Of a stretch of 64,000 nucleotides of DNA, positions 1 to 8,396 are shown in pieces (positions within the stretch are counted from its first letter, which is position 1; each line of letters starts with the position of its first letter). The translations under genes and the position numbers were made by a program. The stretch comes from CAZLYF01 sp964586835 (GTDB lineage Bacteria; Bacillota; Clostridia; Christensenellales; Aristaeellaceae): positions 69,876 to 133,875 of the forward strand of contig CAZPIC010000001.1 in NCBI GenBank assembly GCA_964586835.1, in the 5' to 3' direction. The notes under the pieces were generated by a model. It did no database searches and was not told the DNA's origin. It saw nothing but the letters and a program-made list of their open reading frames with translations.

Positions 1-806
1 TCTTTGATGGAGGCGCAGACATAGCCTACTTCCCCTGCGAGCAGGTAGTCCCGGGGCGCATAGCCTGGACTTCTTACGCCCACTTCCACCACGTCAAATT
101 CTTTGCCTGTGGACATCATGCGCATACGCATGCCGGGAGTAAGCCTTCCGTTCATGACTCGCACAAAACAGATGGCACCGCGATAATTGTCATAGACCGC
201 GTCAAATACAAGGGCCTGAAGCGGGAGGGCATCTTCGCCTCTTGGGGGCGGCATTTTGTGAACGATCGCTTCGAGGACATCGTCGACACCCGTGCCAAGC
301 TTGGCCGAGACCCGCGGCGCGCCGGCTGTGTCCAACCCGATGATCTCCTCCACCTCAGCGCAGGCTGCGTCGGGCTGCGCACTGGGCAGGTCGATCTTGT
401 TGATGACGGGCAGGATCTCAAGGTCGTGTTCAAGGGCTAAGTAGACGTTGGCCAGGGTCTGCGCCTCGACGCCCTGGGTCGCGTCCACGACGAGCAGGGC
501 GCCTTCGCAGGCTGCCAGAGCACGACTGACCTCGTAGGTGAAGTCCACGTGCCCCGGGGTGTCAATCAGGTTAAGGACATAGTTTTCCCCGTTTTTCGCA
601 GTGTAGGTCATGCGCACAGCTTTGGATTTGATGGTGATCCCCCGCTCTCGCTCCAGGTCCATGCTGTCAAGGACCTGGTCCATCATCTCCCGCTGCTGGT
701 AGACGCCTGTCCTTTCAAGCAGCCTATCCGCCAGCGTGCTTTTGCCGTGGTCTATGTGTGCGATGATGCAAAAATTCCTGATACGCTCCATGCGTTCGTC
801 CCGCAT
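1..806 (-). CDS. lepA: Elongation factor 4 (LepA), N-terminal part, cut by window edge
   Basis: LepA is a ribosome-bound translational GTPase that back-translocates or remodels stalled ribosomes. About 268 codons are present of a family length near 600; the gene runs off the left edge. All G-domain motifs are readable: IAHIDHGKST (G1), DTPGHVDF (G3), NKIDLP (G4) and a SAKLG-type G5. The start at 806 is chosen because a GGGGGAGG ribosome site lies just upstream; an internal ATG at 791 is less likely. The gene begins 19 bp after the murC stop, so the two are probably co-transcribed from the promoter at 2281-2310. Identification is secure. Confidence 0.96.
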   Translation of the reverse strand, partial: MRDERMERIRNFCIIAHIDHGKSTLADRLLERTGVYQQREMMDQVLDSMDLERERGITIKSKAVRMTYTAKNGENYVLNLIDTPGHVDFTYEVSRALAACEGALLVVDATQGVEAQTLANVYLALEHDLEILPVINKIDLPSAQPDAACAEVEEIIGLDTAGAPRVSAKLGTGVDDVLEAIVHKMPPPRGEDALPLQALVFDAVYDNYRGAICFVRVMNGRLTPGMRMRMMSTGKEFDVVEVGVRSPGYAPRDYLLAGEVGYVCASIK

Positions 807-825
807 GATGACCTCCCCCAGTGTT

Positions 826-2229
826 TTATCCGTCTTCATGCTGTCTATCCCAGTGTGACTGCATGGTTTCGTTGAGCAGGTTGATATTGCCACAGCCCAT
901 GGTGAGCACCAGATCACCGGGACGCCCGTGTTTCAGCAGGTATTCCTCCGTGTCCTCAAAGGTGGGTGTCAGCACTGCGTTCACGCCGTGCGAGCGCATG
1001 CCGTCCACCAGCATGCGGCTGCTGATGTCACCCTGGTCCTTTTCTCGGGCGGCGAAAATCTCCGTTACCAGGGTCAGGTCAGCCTGTGCGGTGCAGGTGA
1101 GGTAGTCTGAAAACAGCGTTCGCACCCTGCTGTAGGTGTGCGGCTGCATGACGGCGATCACGCGGCGGCCCTGCGCGCCCGCCACCGCCAGTGCATTGCG
1201 CATTTCCGCAGGGTTATGACCGTAGTCATGGTACAGGAGCATACCCTTGACGATGCCCGTGTGCTCGAAACGCCGTTTGACACCGCTAAAGGCACTGAGC
1301 GAGGCGGCAGCCCTCTTCATGTCAGCACCGAGCTCGTGTGCGGCGGCGAGCGCTGCCAGCGCATGCAGGGTGTTGAAGCGACCCGCGACATTCAGATGCA
1401 ACTCACAGAGCTCCTCTCCGTTCAGACAGGCGACAAAGTGAGGGAAGCAACCGTCTGAATAGCGAAGGCTTCCGGCCGTCCAGCCCGTTTTGCCCTGCAG
1501 GCCAAAGGAGACTTGCCGGTGTGGGAGCCTTTCAAACAAGCGCCGCACCCGCGCGTCTTCTCCGAGCCCGATGGCGATGCCATCGGGGGGGAGCAGGGAC
1601 AGAAAATTATGATAGGCTTGTTCGACCCGGTCCATATCCCCATAGCAGTCCAGGTGGTCCTCCTCGATGTTTGTGACGATGGCCAGGGTGGGCGCCATAT
1701 GCAGGAAGCTGCGGTTGTACTCGCAAGCCTCTGCGACAAAGACATTCCTGCCACCTATCCTGGAGCCGCTCCCGATGCTTTGCAGCTGCCCTCCGATGTG
1801 AATGGAAGGATCAAAGCCCGTGTCCAGGAGGATTTGTGCGAGCATGGCTGCGGTGGTCGTCTTTCCGTGCGTTCCGGATACGCAGGCGGCATGGGCGTAC
1901 CCCCTCATCAGCTGTCCGAGGAGGACAGCTCTCTCCATCTGGGGGATGCCAAGGCGTGTCGCTTCCGCGCGCTCGGGGTCTTCCGGAGAGATGGCGGCGG
2001 AAAAAACCAGCAGCGCAGCTCCGGATACCTCTTGCAGTCCGTGCCCCGCCAGTGCAGAGATGCCCAGGCTGCGAAGTTTCTTGAGGGCAGCGCTGTCTTC
2101 GTTGTCCGAACCTGTGACCACGTAGCCTTCATGAGCAAGCATTTCCGCCAGCCCGGACATGCTGGAACCTCCGATGCCCACCATATGCACGCGTTTTCCC
2201 TTGAAAAAAGCAATATCGGGTTGTTTCAT
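826..2229 (-). CDS. murC: UDP-N-acetylmuramate--L-alanine ligase (MurC)
   Basis: Cytoplasmic Mur ligase that adds L-alanine to UDP-MurNAc in peptidoglycan synthesis. The 467-aa product matches the family size. Visible motifs are an N-terminal dinucleotide-like loop (HMVGIGGSSMSGLA), the ATP-binding GTHGKTTTAA loop, the NIEEDHLDCYGD segment, and HDYGHNPAEMRNA, a clostridial version of the usual DDYAHHPTE. The frame is open upstream to 2310, but the ATG at 2229 has an AGGGGAT ribosome site and starts exactly where MurC proteins start. It is the first gene of a probable murC-lepA transcript. Confidence 0.95.
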   Translation of the reverse strand: MKQPDIAFFKGKRVHMVGIGGSSMSGLAEMLAHEGYVVTGSDNEDSAALKKLRSLGISALAGHGLQEVSGAALLVFSAAISPEDPERAEATRLGIPQMERAVLLGQLMRGYAHAACVSGTHGKTTTAAMLAQILLDTGFDPSIHIGGQLQSIGSGSRIGGRNVFVAEACEYNRSFLHMAPTLAIVTNIEEDHLDCYGDMDRVEQAYHNFLSLLPPDGIAIGLGEDARVRRLFERLPHRQVSFGLQGKTGWTAGSLRYSDGCFPHFVACLNGEELCELHLNVAGRFNTLHALAALAAAHELGADMKRAAASLSAFSGVKRRFEHTGIVKGMLLYHDYGHNPAEMRNALAVAGAQGRRVIAVMQPHTYSRVRTLFSDYLTCTAQADLTLVTEIFAAREKDQGDISSRMLVDGMRSHGVNAVLTPTFEDTEEYLLKHGRPGDLVLTMGCGNINLLNETMQSHWDRQHEDG

Positions 2230-2280
2230 CCGTTCTTCATCCCCTGTTTCTGGCCGGCAGGACAGGCTGCCACCGTCCTG

Positions 2281-2310
2281 ATTATAGCGGGGACGAACAG
2301 CGATAAGCAA
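2281..2310 (-). promoter_or_regulatory. Sigma-A-type promoter of murC-lepA
   Basis: Read on the minus strand, TTGCTT (2305-2310) is followed after 18 bp by a perfect TATAAT (2281-2286). It lies about 50 bp upstream of the murC start. Inferred from sequence only. Confidence 0.6.
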
Positions 2311-2413
2311 GGCGGGGGCGTCTTCTCAAAGGCATGCGGGAAAGCGGCACGCTGTGGTACACTGCTGGGCGTGTCGGGAGGACGCGGAGCCTTCTGTCAG
2401 GGAGGGAACAAAC

Positions 2414-3853
2414 ATGGGGCGCGACAGGCGCAACCGGATCTTTTTTGGGTTGGGAACGGTCGGACGCGACATGATGTACACCATGCTTGGCAGCTATCTG
2501 CTGGTGTATCTGACCGAAGTGCTTGACCTGCCGGATGCGACGATGTGGTGGCTTTCGGGGATCCTCGTCGTTCTGAGGATGTTCGATGCGCTCAATGATC
2601 CTCTGATGGGCATGCTGGTGGACAACATGGACAGCAAGTGGGGAAAGTTCAAGCCAGGGATCCTGGTGGGCTCCGTGCTATCATCGGCCTTTCTGGTTCT
2701 TCTATTTTCGGATATGGGCCTCAGGGGGCCTGCGTTCCTTGTCGTGTTCTCGCTGCTATCCGTAGCCTGGGACCTGAGTTTCGGGCTCAATGACATCGCG
2801 TACTGGTCGATGCTGCCCGCCCTGAGCCTCAGGCAGGAGGAGAGGGAGAGGGTGGGTGCCTTCGCCAGATTCTGTGCGAACACAGGCATGTATCTGGCTG
2901 CTGTTTTTGTCCTGCCTGCCGTGAAGGCACTTGAAAAAACGGGCATGAGCGAGCGCAGGGCCTGGCTGGCTGTCGCAGCGGCTGTCGCCTTTTTAACCAT
3001 AGGTTTTCAGGTGTTTACGCTGTATGGAGTCAAGGAAAAGCGCGGCTTTTTCAAGAAAGAGGATAGGACCAGCCTTCAGCGCATGCTGCGCGCGATCTTT
3101 GCCAATGACCAGCTGCTTAGTGCTACGGTCGCGATGTCCCTGTTTATGACCGGGTTTTCGTTGACCATCGGGTTCAGCGTCTATTTTTTCAAGTATGCTT
3201 ATGGAAACGAGGCGATGTATGCGCCCTTTGCTGCGGTCTTGGGCATTGCGCAGCTTGCGGCGCTTGCAGCCTTTCCGTGCCTGACCAGGAAGCTCAAGAG
3301 GAAGCGCTTCTATAGCGTTGCAACAATGCTGATGGTGGTCGGGTATCTCCTGTTTATCCTGGCGCCCATGCGGCTGCTGCCAATAGGGGTCGCAGGCCTT
3401 CTTATCTTTGTCGGTCAGGCCTTCATTCAGCTTTTGATGCTGATGTCCCTCGCCGATACCGTGGAATATGGGCAATGGATCACGGGCATGAGGAACGAAA
3501 GCGTGACCCTGTCCCTGCAGCCACTCGTCAGCAAGCTGGGTTCCGCGCTTGCTGCAGGCATCATCAGTGTGACGCTGATCGTGTCGGGGATCAACTCAGC
3601 CAGAACGCCGCAGGAGGTAAGCCCCGGGGGGCTCTTTGCTCTTAAAGTAGCCATGCTCGTCCTTCCCCTGCTGTGTGTCCTGGCCGCTTATGTGCTGTAC
3701 CGCAGAAAATTCACGCTGGACGAGACCTTTCACAAAGAGATCGTCTGTCGGCTTGAGCAGCGCGGAGATCTTCCGCCCTCAGCCCCTCCAGGATCCGATA
3801 GAGGAGGGGACCTTGCCGATCTGTGCATGTTGCCATATGATAGGGATGGATAA
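2414..3853 (+). CDS. GPH-family sugar:cation symporter (probable xyloside/xylose transporter)
   Basis: Twelve-segment membrane symporter of the glycoside-pentoside-hexuronide family (MelB/XylP-like), 479 aa. The N-terminus has the typical GLGTVGRDMMY segment, then a first helix and the DPLMGMLVDN motif (the GPH 'NDPlmG...D' signature) near residues 65-75. A second family motif, MSLADTVEYGQW, lies near residues 350-360. The start at 2414 follows GGAGGGAACAAAC; an upstream in-frame start at 2354 has no ribosome site. xylA begins 36 bp downstream, so the likely substrate is xylose or a xyloside. The substrate is inferred from this context, not from residues. Confidence 0.85.
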   Translation: MGRDRRNRIFFGLGTVGRDMMYTMLGSYLLVYLTEVLDLPDATMWWLSGILVVLRMFDALNDPLMGMLVDNMDSKWGKFKPGILVGSVLSSAFLVLLFSDMGLRGPAFLVVFSLLSVAWDLSFGLNDIAYWSMLPALSLRQEERERVGAFARFCANTGMYLAAVFVLPAVKALEKTGMSERRAWLAVAAAVAFLTIGFQVFTLYGVKEKRGFFKKEDRTSLQRMLRAIFANDQLLSATVAMSLFMTGFSLTIGFSVYFFKYAYGNEAMYAPFAAVLGIAQLAALAAFPCLTRKLKRKRFYSVATMLMVVGYLLFILAPMRLLPIGVAGLLIFVGQAFIQLLMLMSLADTVEYGQWITGMRNESVTLSLQPLVSKLGSALAAGIISVTLIVSGINSARTPQEVSPGGLFALKVAMLVLPLLCVLAAYVLYRRKFTLDETFHKEIVCRLEQRGDLPPSAPPGSDRGGDLADLCMLPYDRDG

Positions 3854-3889
3854 AAGGAACCTGACATCCATTGATTCTTGGAGGTAGAG

Positions 3890-5212
3890 ATGAGCAACGC
3901 GTTTTTTCCACGAATCGGCGGCATCGTCTATGAAGGGGCGGACAGCCGCAACCCACTGTCCTTTAAGTTTTATAACCCGGAAGAGATCATCGCTGGAAAG
4001 ACCATGCGTGAACAGCTGAGATTCGCCATGAGCTACTGGCATACGCTTTGCGGCGATGGAACGGACATGTTTGGCGTAGGAACCCAGGACAAGACATACG
4101 GTGGGGGGAGCCCCATGGAGCGCGCGCGGGCGAAGGCCCACGCCGGCTTCGAACTAATGGACAAGCTGGGCATGGAGTACTACTGTTTTCACGACAGGGA
4201 CATAGCGCCTGAAGCGGACAATCTCCGGGAAACCAATAGGAGACTGGACGAGATCAGCGACCTGCTTTTGAAGCTGTCCACGGATCTGGGAAAGAAGGTA
4301 CTCTGGGGAACGGCGAACCTGTTTACAAACCCCAGATATATGCACGGGGCAGGCACTGCATCCAGTGCGGACGTATTTGCTTTCGCGGCTGCTCAGGTCA
4401 AGAAAGCCTTGGAAATCACGGTGAAGCTGGGAGGCGCAGGCTACGTGTTCTGGGGTGGGCGTGAGGGCTATGAAACGCTGCTCAACACGGACATGGGCAT
4501 GGAGCTCGATCACATGGCGGCTTTTCTCACTCTTGCGAGAGACTATGCCTGGTCCATAGGTTTTACAGGCGACTTCTATATTGAGCCTAAACCGAAGGAG
4601 CCCACAAAGCACCAGTACGACTTTGACGCAGCGACCGTGCTCAGCTTTCTAAGGAAATATGACCTGCACCGGGATTTTAAGCTGAACATTGAGGCCAACC
4701 ACGCTACGCTCGCGGGACATAGCTTCCAGCATGAGCTGACGGTTGCCAGGATCAACGGGGCTCTCGGTTCCATCGACGCCAATCAGGGAGACCTGCTCCT
4801 GGGCTGGGACACAGACCAATTCCCAACCAACGTATACGAAACAGCGATGTGCATGCTGGAAGTGTTGCGGGCAGGTGGCTTCACCCGTGGAGGCCTGAAT
4901 TTCGATGCCAAGGCCCGGCGCGCTTCGTTTGAGGGAGAAGACCTCTTCCATGCCTATATCGCTGGGATGGATGCCTTTGCTCTGGGCCTCCGTGTCGCCG
5001 CGAAGCTGATGGAAGACGGACGCCTGGATGCCTTTGTCGCTGAGCGCTATGCGAGCTATTCAAGCGGGATCGGCAAAAAAATCCATGAAGGGACCGCCAC
5101 CATGGAGGAGCTGGAACGCCACGCCCTCAGCCTGGGGGATGTGACAGGCCTGCGCTCGGGCAGGCAGGAGTACCTTGAAAGCATTGTCAACCAGGCCATG
5201 TTCGGCGGATGA
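3890..5212 (+). CDS. xylA: Xylose isomerase
   Basis: Converts D-xylose to D-xylulose for entry into the pentose phosphate pathway. The 440-aa length is that of the class II (long) bacterial enzymes. Family signatures are present: YYCFHDRDIAPE with the catalytic His/Asp pair, YVFWGGREGYETLL, EPKPKEPTKHQYDFD with metal-binding acids, and the IEANHATLAGHSFQHE segment. The start at 3890 is fixed by GGAGGTAGAG directly upstream. It sits 36 bp behind the GPH symporter in a two-gene xylose unit. No xylulokinase or XylR is present nearby, so those functions must lie elsewhere. Confidence 0.97.
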   Translation: MSNAFFPRIGGIVYEGADSRNPLSFKFYNPEEIIAGKTMREQLRFAMSYWHTLCGDGTDMFGVGTQDKTYGGGSPMERARAKAHAGFELMDKLGMEYYCFHDRDIAPEADNLRETNRRLDEISDLLLKLSTDLGKKVLWGTANLFTNPRYMHGAGTASSADVFAFAAAQVKKALEITVKLGGAGYVFWGGREGYETLLNTDMGMELDHMAAFLTLARDYAWSIGFTGDFYIEPKPKEPTKHQYDFDAATVLSFLRKYDLHRDFKLNIEANHATLAGHSFQHELTVARINGALGSIDANQGDLLLGWDTDQFPTNVYETAMCMLEVLRAGGFTRGGLNFDAKARRASFEGEDLFHAYIAGMDAFALGLRVAAKLMEDGRLDAFVAERYASYSSGIGKKIHEGTATMEELERHALSLGDVTGLRSGRQEYLESIVNQAMFGG

Positions 5213-5239
5213 CCAGCGGTCCCCAGGCGTCTGGCTGTC

Positions 5240-5268
5240 TTTACCGCCAAAACACGGCGTGTTATACT
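5240..5268 (+). promoter_or_regulatory. Promoter of the nucleoside phosphorylase unit
   Basis: TTTACC (5240-5245), a 17-bp spacer, then TATACT (5263-5268), 34 bp before the TTG start at 5303. This separates the phosphorylase from the xylose genes. Confidence 0.6.
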
Positions 5269-5302
5269 CGTGTGAGCGTGTTAATAAAGGCCGGAGGGTT
5301 CA

Positions 5303-6625
5303 TTGGAACTGCTTGACATCATCGCCAGAAAAAAAAGGGGCGAGGCGCTGACGGATGCGGAGATCGCCTGTTTTGCAGCCAGCGCCGCAGACCCTTCCAG
5401 CAGGGATTATCAACTGGCTGCGATGCTGATGGCAATACGGCTGATGGGCATGGACGAGCGCGAGACAGCTTCGTTGGCGATGGCCATGGCGCGCACCGGC
5501 GACATGCTTGAGCCTGATGTGGGCGGAGCGCCTGTGGACAAGCATTCCACCGGTGGCGTTGGGGATACGACCACGCTGGTGCTCGTGCCCCTGGTCGCAG
5601 CCTGCGGTGCGAAGGTCATCAAGATGAGTGGCCGAAGCCTTGGGCATACAGGCGGGACCCTGGACAAGCTGGAAAGCATCCCGGGGATGCGCGTCACACT
5701 TTCGGAGGACGTGTTCCTCGATATCGTGCGGAAGGTGGGCTGCTGCGTCGTCGGACAGAGCCTCGACCTCGCCCCAGCGGATCGGCGGCTGTACGCCCTG
5801 CGCGACGTGACCTCCACCGTGGACAGTATCCCCCTCATCGCGTCGAGCATTATGTCAAAGAAACTCGCCCTGGGGGCTAGAGGCATCGTGCTGGATGTTA
5901 AGACGGGATCGGGTGCGCTGCTGGACAGCCTGGAAGCGTGTGTGGAACTGTCGCAGCTGATGGTGGAGATTGGCGCTCGGGCGGGAAGGAAGGTCACGGC
6001 GCTCATTACGGGCATGCAGGAACCCCTTGGATCACATGTGGGAAACGCTCTTGCAATCAAAGAAGCCGTAGACGTGCTCAGTGGCCGCTCGCAAGGTCCG
6101 CTGCTTACAGTCTCCCTGCTCTTGGGGGAGCAGATGCTTCTAACGGGAGGGGTGGCCTCAAACGCTGCGGAGGCCCGTGGTATGCTGATGAAAGCGCTCG
6201 GAAGCGGGCAGGGCCTTGAGCGCTTTGAGAGGATGGTTGCCGCTCAGGGCGGCGATGCTCGCGTCTGCCGCGACACTTCCCTCCTGCCGCAGGCGTCCGT
6301 CCTGCGTGCGGTCCTTTCGGAGGAGACAGGCTGGCTGACGGGCGTGGACACCCGGGCAGTGGGGAATGCAGCCCGAAGCCTGGGAGCGGGCAGAAAGACC
6401 AGTGAGGACAGGATTGACCCCGCGGCAGGGCTGGTGATGCTCAAACGCATCGGTGACCCTGTGCTTAGAGGGGAAGCTTTGGCCATGATCCACGCGAACG
6501 ACGAAGGCCTGGCACAAGCGGCGGGTTCAGCGCTGTCAGGCGCACTGAGGATAAGTGACAGACCAGCAGACAGGGCAAAGTTGCTCTATGCCGTCGTCAC
6601 ACAGGAAGGGACGGAGGTATTTTGA
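5303..6625 (+). CDS. pdp: Pyrimidine-nucleoside phosphorylase
   Basis: Cleaves uridine, thymidine or deoxyuridine with phosphate to the base and (deoxy)ribose-1-phosphate in nucleoside salvage. The 440-aa protein carries the family signature SGRSLGHTGGTLDKLE near residue 108, the phosphate loop KHSTGGVGD, and a C-terminal alpha/beta domain. Translation starts at TTG 5303, five bases after GGAGGG; no ATG gives a complete N-terminus. Its TGA overlaps the next ATG by one base. Pdp and DeoA share these motifs. Pdp is preferred for a Firmicute, but the nucleoside range cannot be read from the sequence. Confidence 0.93.
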   Translation: MELLDIIARKKRGEALTDAEIACFAASAADPSSRDYQLAAMLMAIRLMGMDERETASLAMAMARTGDMLEPDVGGAPVDKHSTGGVGDTTTLVLVPLVAACGAKVIKMSGRSLGHTGGTLDKLESIPGMRVTLSEDVFLDIVRKVGCCVVGQSLDLAPADRRLYALRDVTSTVDSIPLIASSIMSKKLALGARGIVLDVKTGSGALLDSLEACVELSQLMVEIGARAGRKVTALITGMQEPLGSHVGNALAIKEAVDVLSGRSQGPLLTVSLLLGEQMLLTGGVASNAAEARGMLMKALGSGQGLERFERMVAAQGGDARVCRDTSLLPQASVLRAVLSEETGWLTGVDTRAVGNAARSLGAGRKTSEDRIDPAAGLVMLKRIGDPVLRGEALAMIHANDEGLAQAAGSALSGALRISDRPADRAKLLYAVVTQEGTEVF

Positions 6626-7218
6626 TGACACAGTTTAAATCCCTGACGCTTGTGCTGTGCCTGGTGATGATGGCGGCCCTGCATCCCCTGGCCTCAGGGG
6701 GCGCGGAGGAGGACACGCAGGCCGTGGCTGTGAACCCTTTTATGTCGCTGGAACTCAGCGACCTGTTTGGAGAGCCCTTTGACGCGTCAGTTTTTGATGG
6801 GAAGCCGTTCATGATCAACGTATGGGCCACCTGGTGCGGGCCTTGTATCATGGAATTGCCTGCGTTGGAGGCACTGCATCAGCAGTACGGAGACAAAATC
6901 TCTATTATGGGCCTTCTGGCCGACGGATCCCGGCTTAAAGAGGATGGCTCAGTTGAGCTTGTGGATGGCGAGATAGACGGAGCGAAGGAGGTGTACCGGG
7001 CAAAGGCGCTTACATACCCGACGCTGATCCCCGATCTGTTCTTTCACGCCGCGATTTATCACCTTGGCCTGCAGGCGTATCCGACGACCTGGTTTTTCAA
7101 CGGAAAGGGAGAGATGTTAGGCCAGGTCGTGGGTGCACGGGATGAGGCGCAGTGGGCGCAGCTCATTGATTCCGTGCTGGAGGATGTGGGGCAGACTGAT
7201 GAAGACAGCGTTTTGTAA
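6625..7218 (+). CDS. Secreted thioredoxin-like (TlpA/ResA-type) protein
   Basis: Extracytoplasmic thiol-disulfide oxidoreductase, 197 aa. A signal peptide spans about residues 1-27 and has no lipobox cysteine. The thioredoxin fold follows, with WATWCGPC active site (Cys71, Cys74) and a downstream YPTTWFF segment containing the cis-proline. The start is ATG 6625, seven bases after GGAGG and overlapping the previous stop; a TTG three bases earlier is possible. The next two genes overlap it, forming a redox module. Its probable role is reduction or repair of extracytoplasmic protein disulfides. The electron donor is not known. Confidence 0.88.
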   Translation: MTQFKSLTLVLCLVMMAALHPLASGGAEEDTQAVAVNPFMSLELSDLFGEPFDASVFDGKPFMINVWATWCGPCIMELPALEALHQQYGDKISIMGLLADGSRLKEDGSVELVDGEIDGAKEVYRAKALTYPTLIPDLFFHAAIYHLGLQAYPTTWFFNGKGEMLGQVVGARDEAQWAQLIDSVLEDVGQTDEDSVL

Positions 7219-7345
7219 AGGGGCATGGGTCGCCCTGACCCTGATGGGCGCGGCCTTAGTGGGTTTTGGGGTGGTGCGGGGCGAGGTGGCGATCGTGCTG
7301 CGCAAGGCGGTCCGGATCTGTCTGGAGTGTATCGGCATTGGCTGA
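7199..7345 (+). CDS. CD1871A-type CXXC miniprotein
   Basis: A 48-aa protein with one hydrophobic segment (about residues 10-28) and a C-terminal cysteine pair in ICLECIGIG. This matches my recollection of the clostridial 'CD1871A family CXXC motif-containing protein', found between a thioredoxin-like gene and a membrane 4Fe-4S gene exactly as here. It starts inside the end of the thioredoxin-like gene (20-bp overlap) and its stop overlaps the TTG of the next gene by 8 bp, so translation is probably coupled. Function unknown. A small membrane thiol relay between the neighbours is a reasonable inference. Confidence 0.75.
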   Translation: MKTAFCKGAWVALTLMGAALVGFGVVRGEVAIVLRKAVRICLECIGIG

Positions 7346-8396
7346 AAAGAAAAAAAGAAAGCAGCGGCCAAGGAAATTCAAAGGCCGCCGGGCCATACAG
7401 CTGTTCTTCGCTGCAGCGACCAACAGCTACGTGACCGGCTTTGCAGCGGGGAAGATCTACCAGGGCAACCTGAAGATGGTGTGTGTTCCGGGACTCAACT
7501 GCTACTCTTGTCCAGGTGCGCTGATGAGCTGCCCGATTGGCTCGCTGCAGGCGGTCATCGGAAGCAGGGCTTTCTCTTTTTCCTGTTACGTCTTCGGAAT
7601 CATCCTTGTGTTTGGCGCTTTCCTGGGCCGGATGGTCTGCGGATTTCTGTGCCCCTTTGGCCTGATCCAGGAACTGCTGTACAAAATCCCCTTTCCGATC
7701 AAGCGAAATCGCTTTCGGGCGGACAGGACCCTCAGATATTTCAAATACGCGGTGCTGGTCGTGCTGGTCTTCCTTTTGCCAATGTTGCTGAACAACGAAG
7801 CCGGAGAGGCTTCCCCAGCCTTTTGCAAGCTGGTTTGTCCAGCCGGAACCCTGGAGGCCGGCATCCCGCTGGTCCTGTTCAACCCAAAGAGTGGGCCTTC
7901 GCAGAGCGCCGGCGCTTCAGTGCCTGTGCTCCCTGCACCCTTTTCGGTGGTGGCAGCTTCGCCCCTGGATCTTTCGGCTCAGAGCGTTTCAGGCCTGGGG
8001 GGAGGCTACCAGACCGGTCTTCTGTTTTTTTGGAAGCTTTCTATTCTGCTTATCGTCATACTGACTTCGCTGATGAACTACAGGCCTTTTTGCAAATACC
8101 TCTGCCCCCTGGGGGCAATGTATGGGATGATGAATCCGGTTGCGCTGTACAGGCTGCGCTTTGATGAAAGCCGATGTATACGCTGTGGCGCCTGTGCCCG
8201 TGCGTGCCTGATGCTCCTGGATCCGTCCAGGAAGGCAAATCAGCCCGAATGCGTGCGCTGTGGCGACTGTGTCAACGCATGCCCCACGGACGCGTTGTCG
8301 CTGGGCTTTGGGGCCCAAAGGCGCAGACCCTCCGTGCACCCGAAGCCGCGTTCAAAAGCCGCTGCGCTCTCGATTGGAGGAAAGGATCCGGTATGA
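7338..8396 (+). CDS. Membrane 4Fe-4S protein (NapH/CcoG-like)
   Basis: Polytopic membrane iron-sulfur protein, 352 aa. It has several transmembrane segments, two CxxxCP motifs on membrane loops (CGFLCPFG at 101-108 and CKYLCPLG near 255), an N-terminal cluster of cysteines (CVPGLNCYSCPG), and a C-terminal pair of ferredoxin motifs, CIRCGACARAC and CVRCGDCVNACP. The start is a TTG at 7338, ten bases after GGAG and overlapping the previous gene; no ATG gives this N-terminus. It probably passes electrons across the membrane to the secreted thioredoxin-like protein. That role is inferred from context. Confidence 0.85.
   Translation: MAEKKKRKQRPRKFKGRRAIQLFFAAATNSYVTGFAAGKIYQGNLKMVCVPGLNCYSCPGALMSCPIGSLQAVIGSRAFSFSCYVFGIILVFGAFLGRMVCGFLCPFGLIQELLYKIPFPIKRNRFRADRTLRYFKYAVLVVLVFLLPMLLNNEAGEASPAFCKLVCPAGTLEAGIPLVLFNPKSGPSQSAGASVPVLPAPFSVVAASPLDLSAQSVSGLGGGYQTGLLFFWKLSILLIVILTSLMNYRPFCKYLCPLGAMYGMMNPVALYRLRFDESRCIRCGACARACLMLLDPSRKANQPECVRCGDCVNACPTDALSLGFGAQRRRPSVHPKPRSKAAALSIGGKDPV

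Noticed and set aside
541..560. CACGTG-containing sites as possible parS (also near 38870, 44935, 45125)
   Set aside because: Flanks do not form the TGTTNCACGTGAAACA palindrome, and the sites lie in ordinary coding or intergenic sequence.
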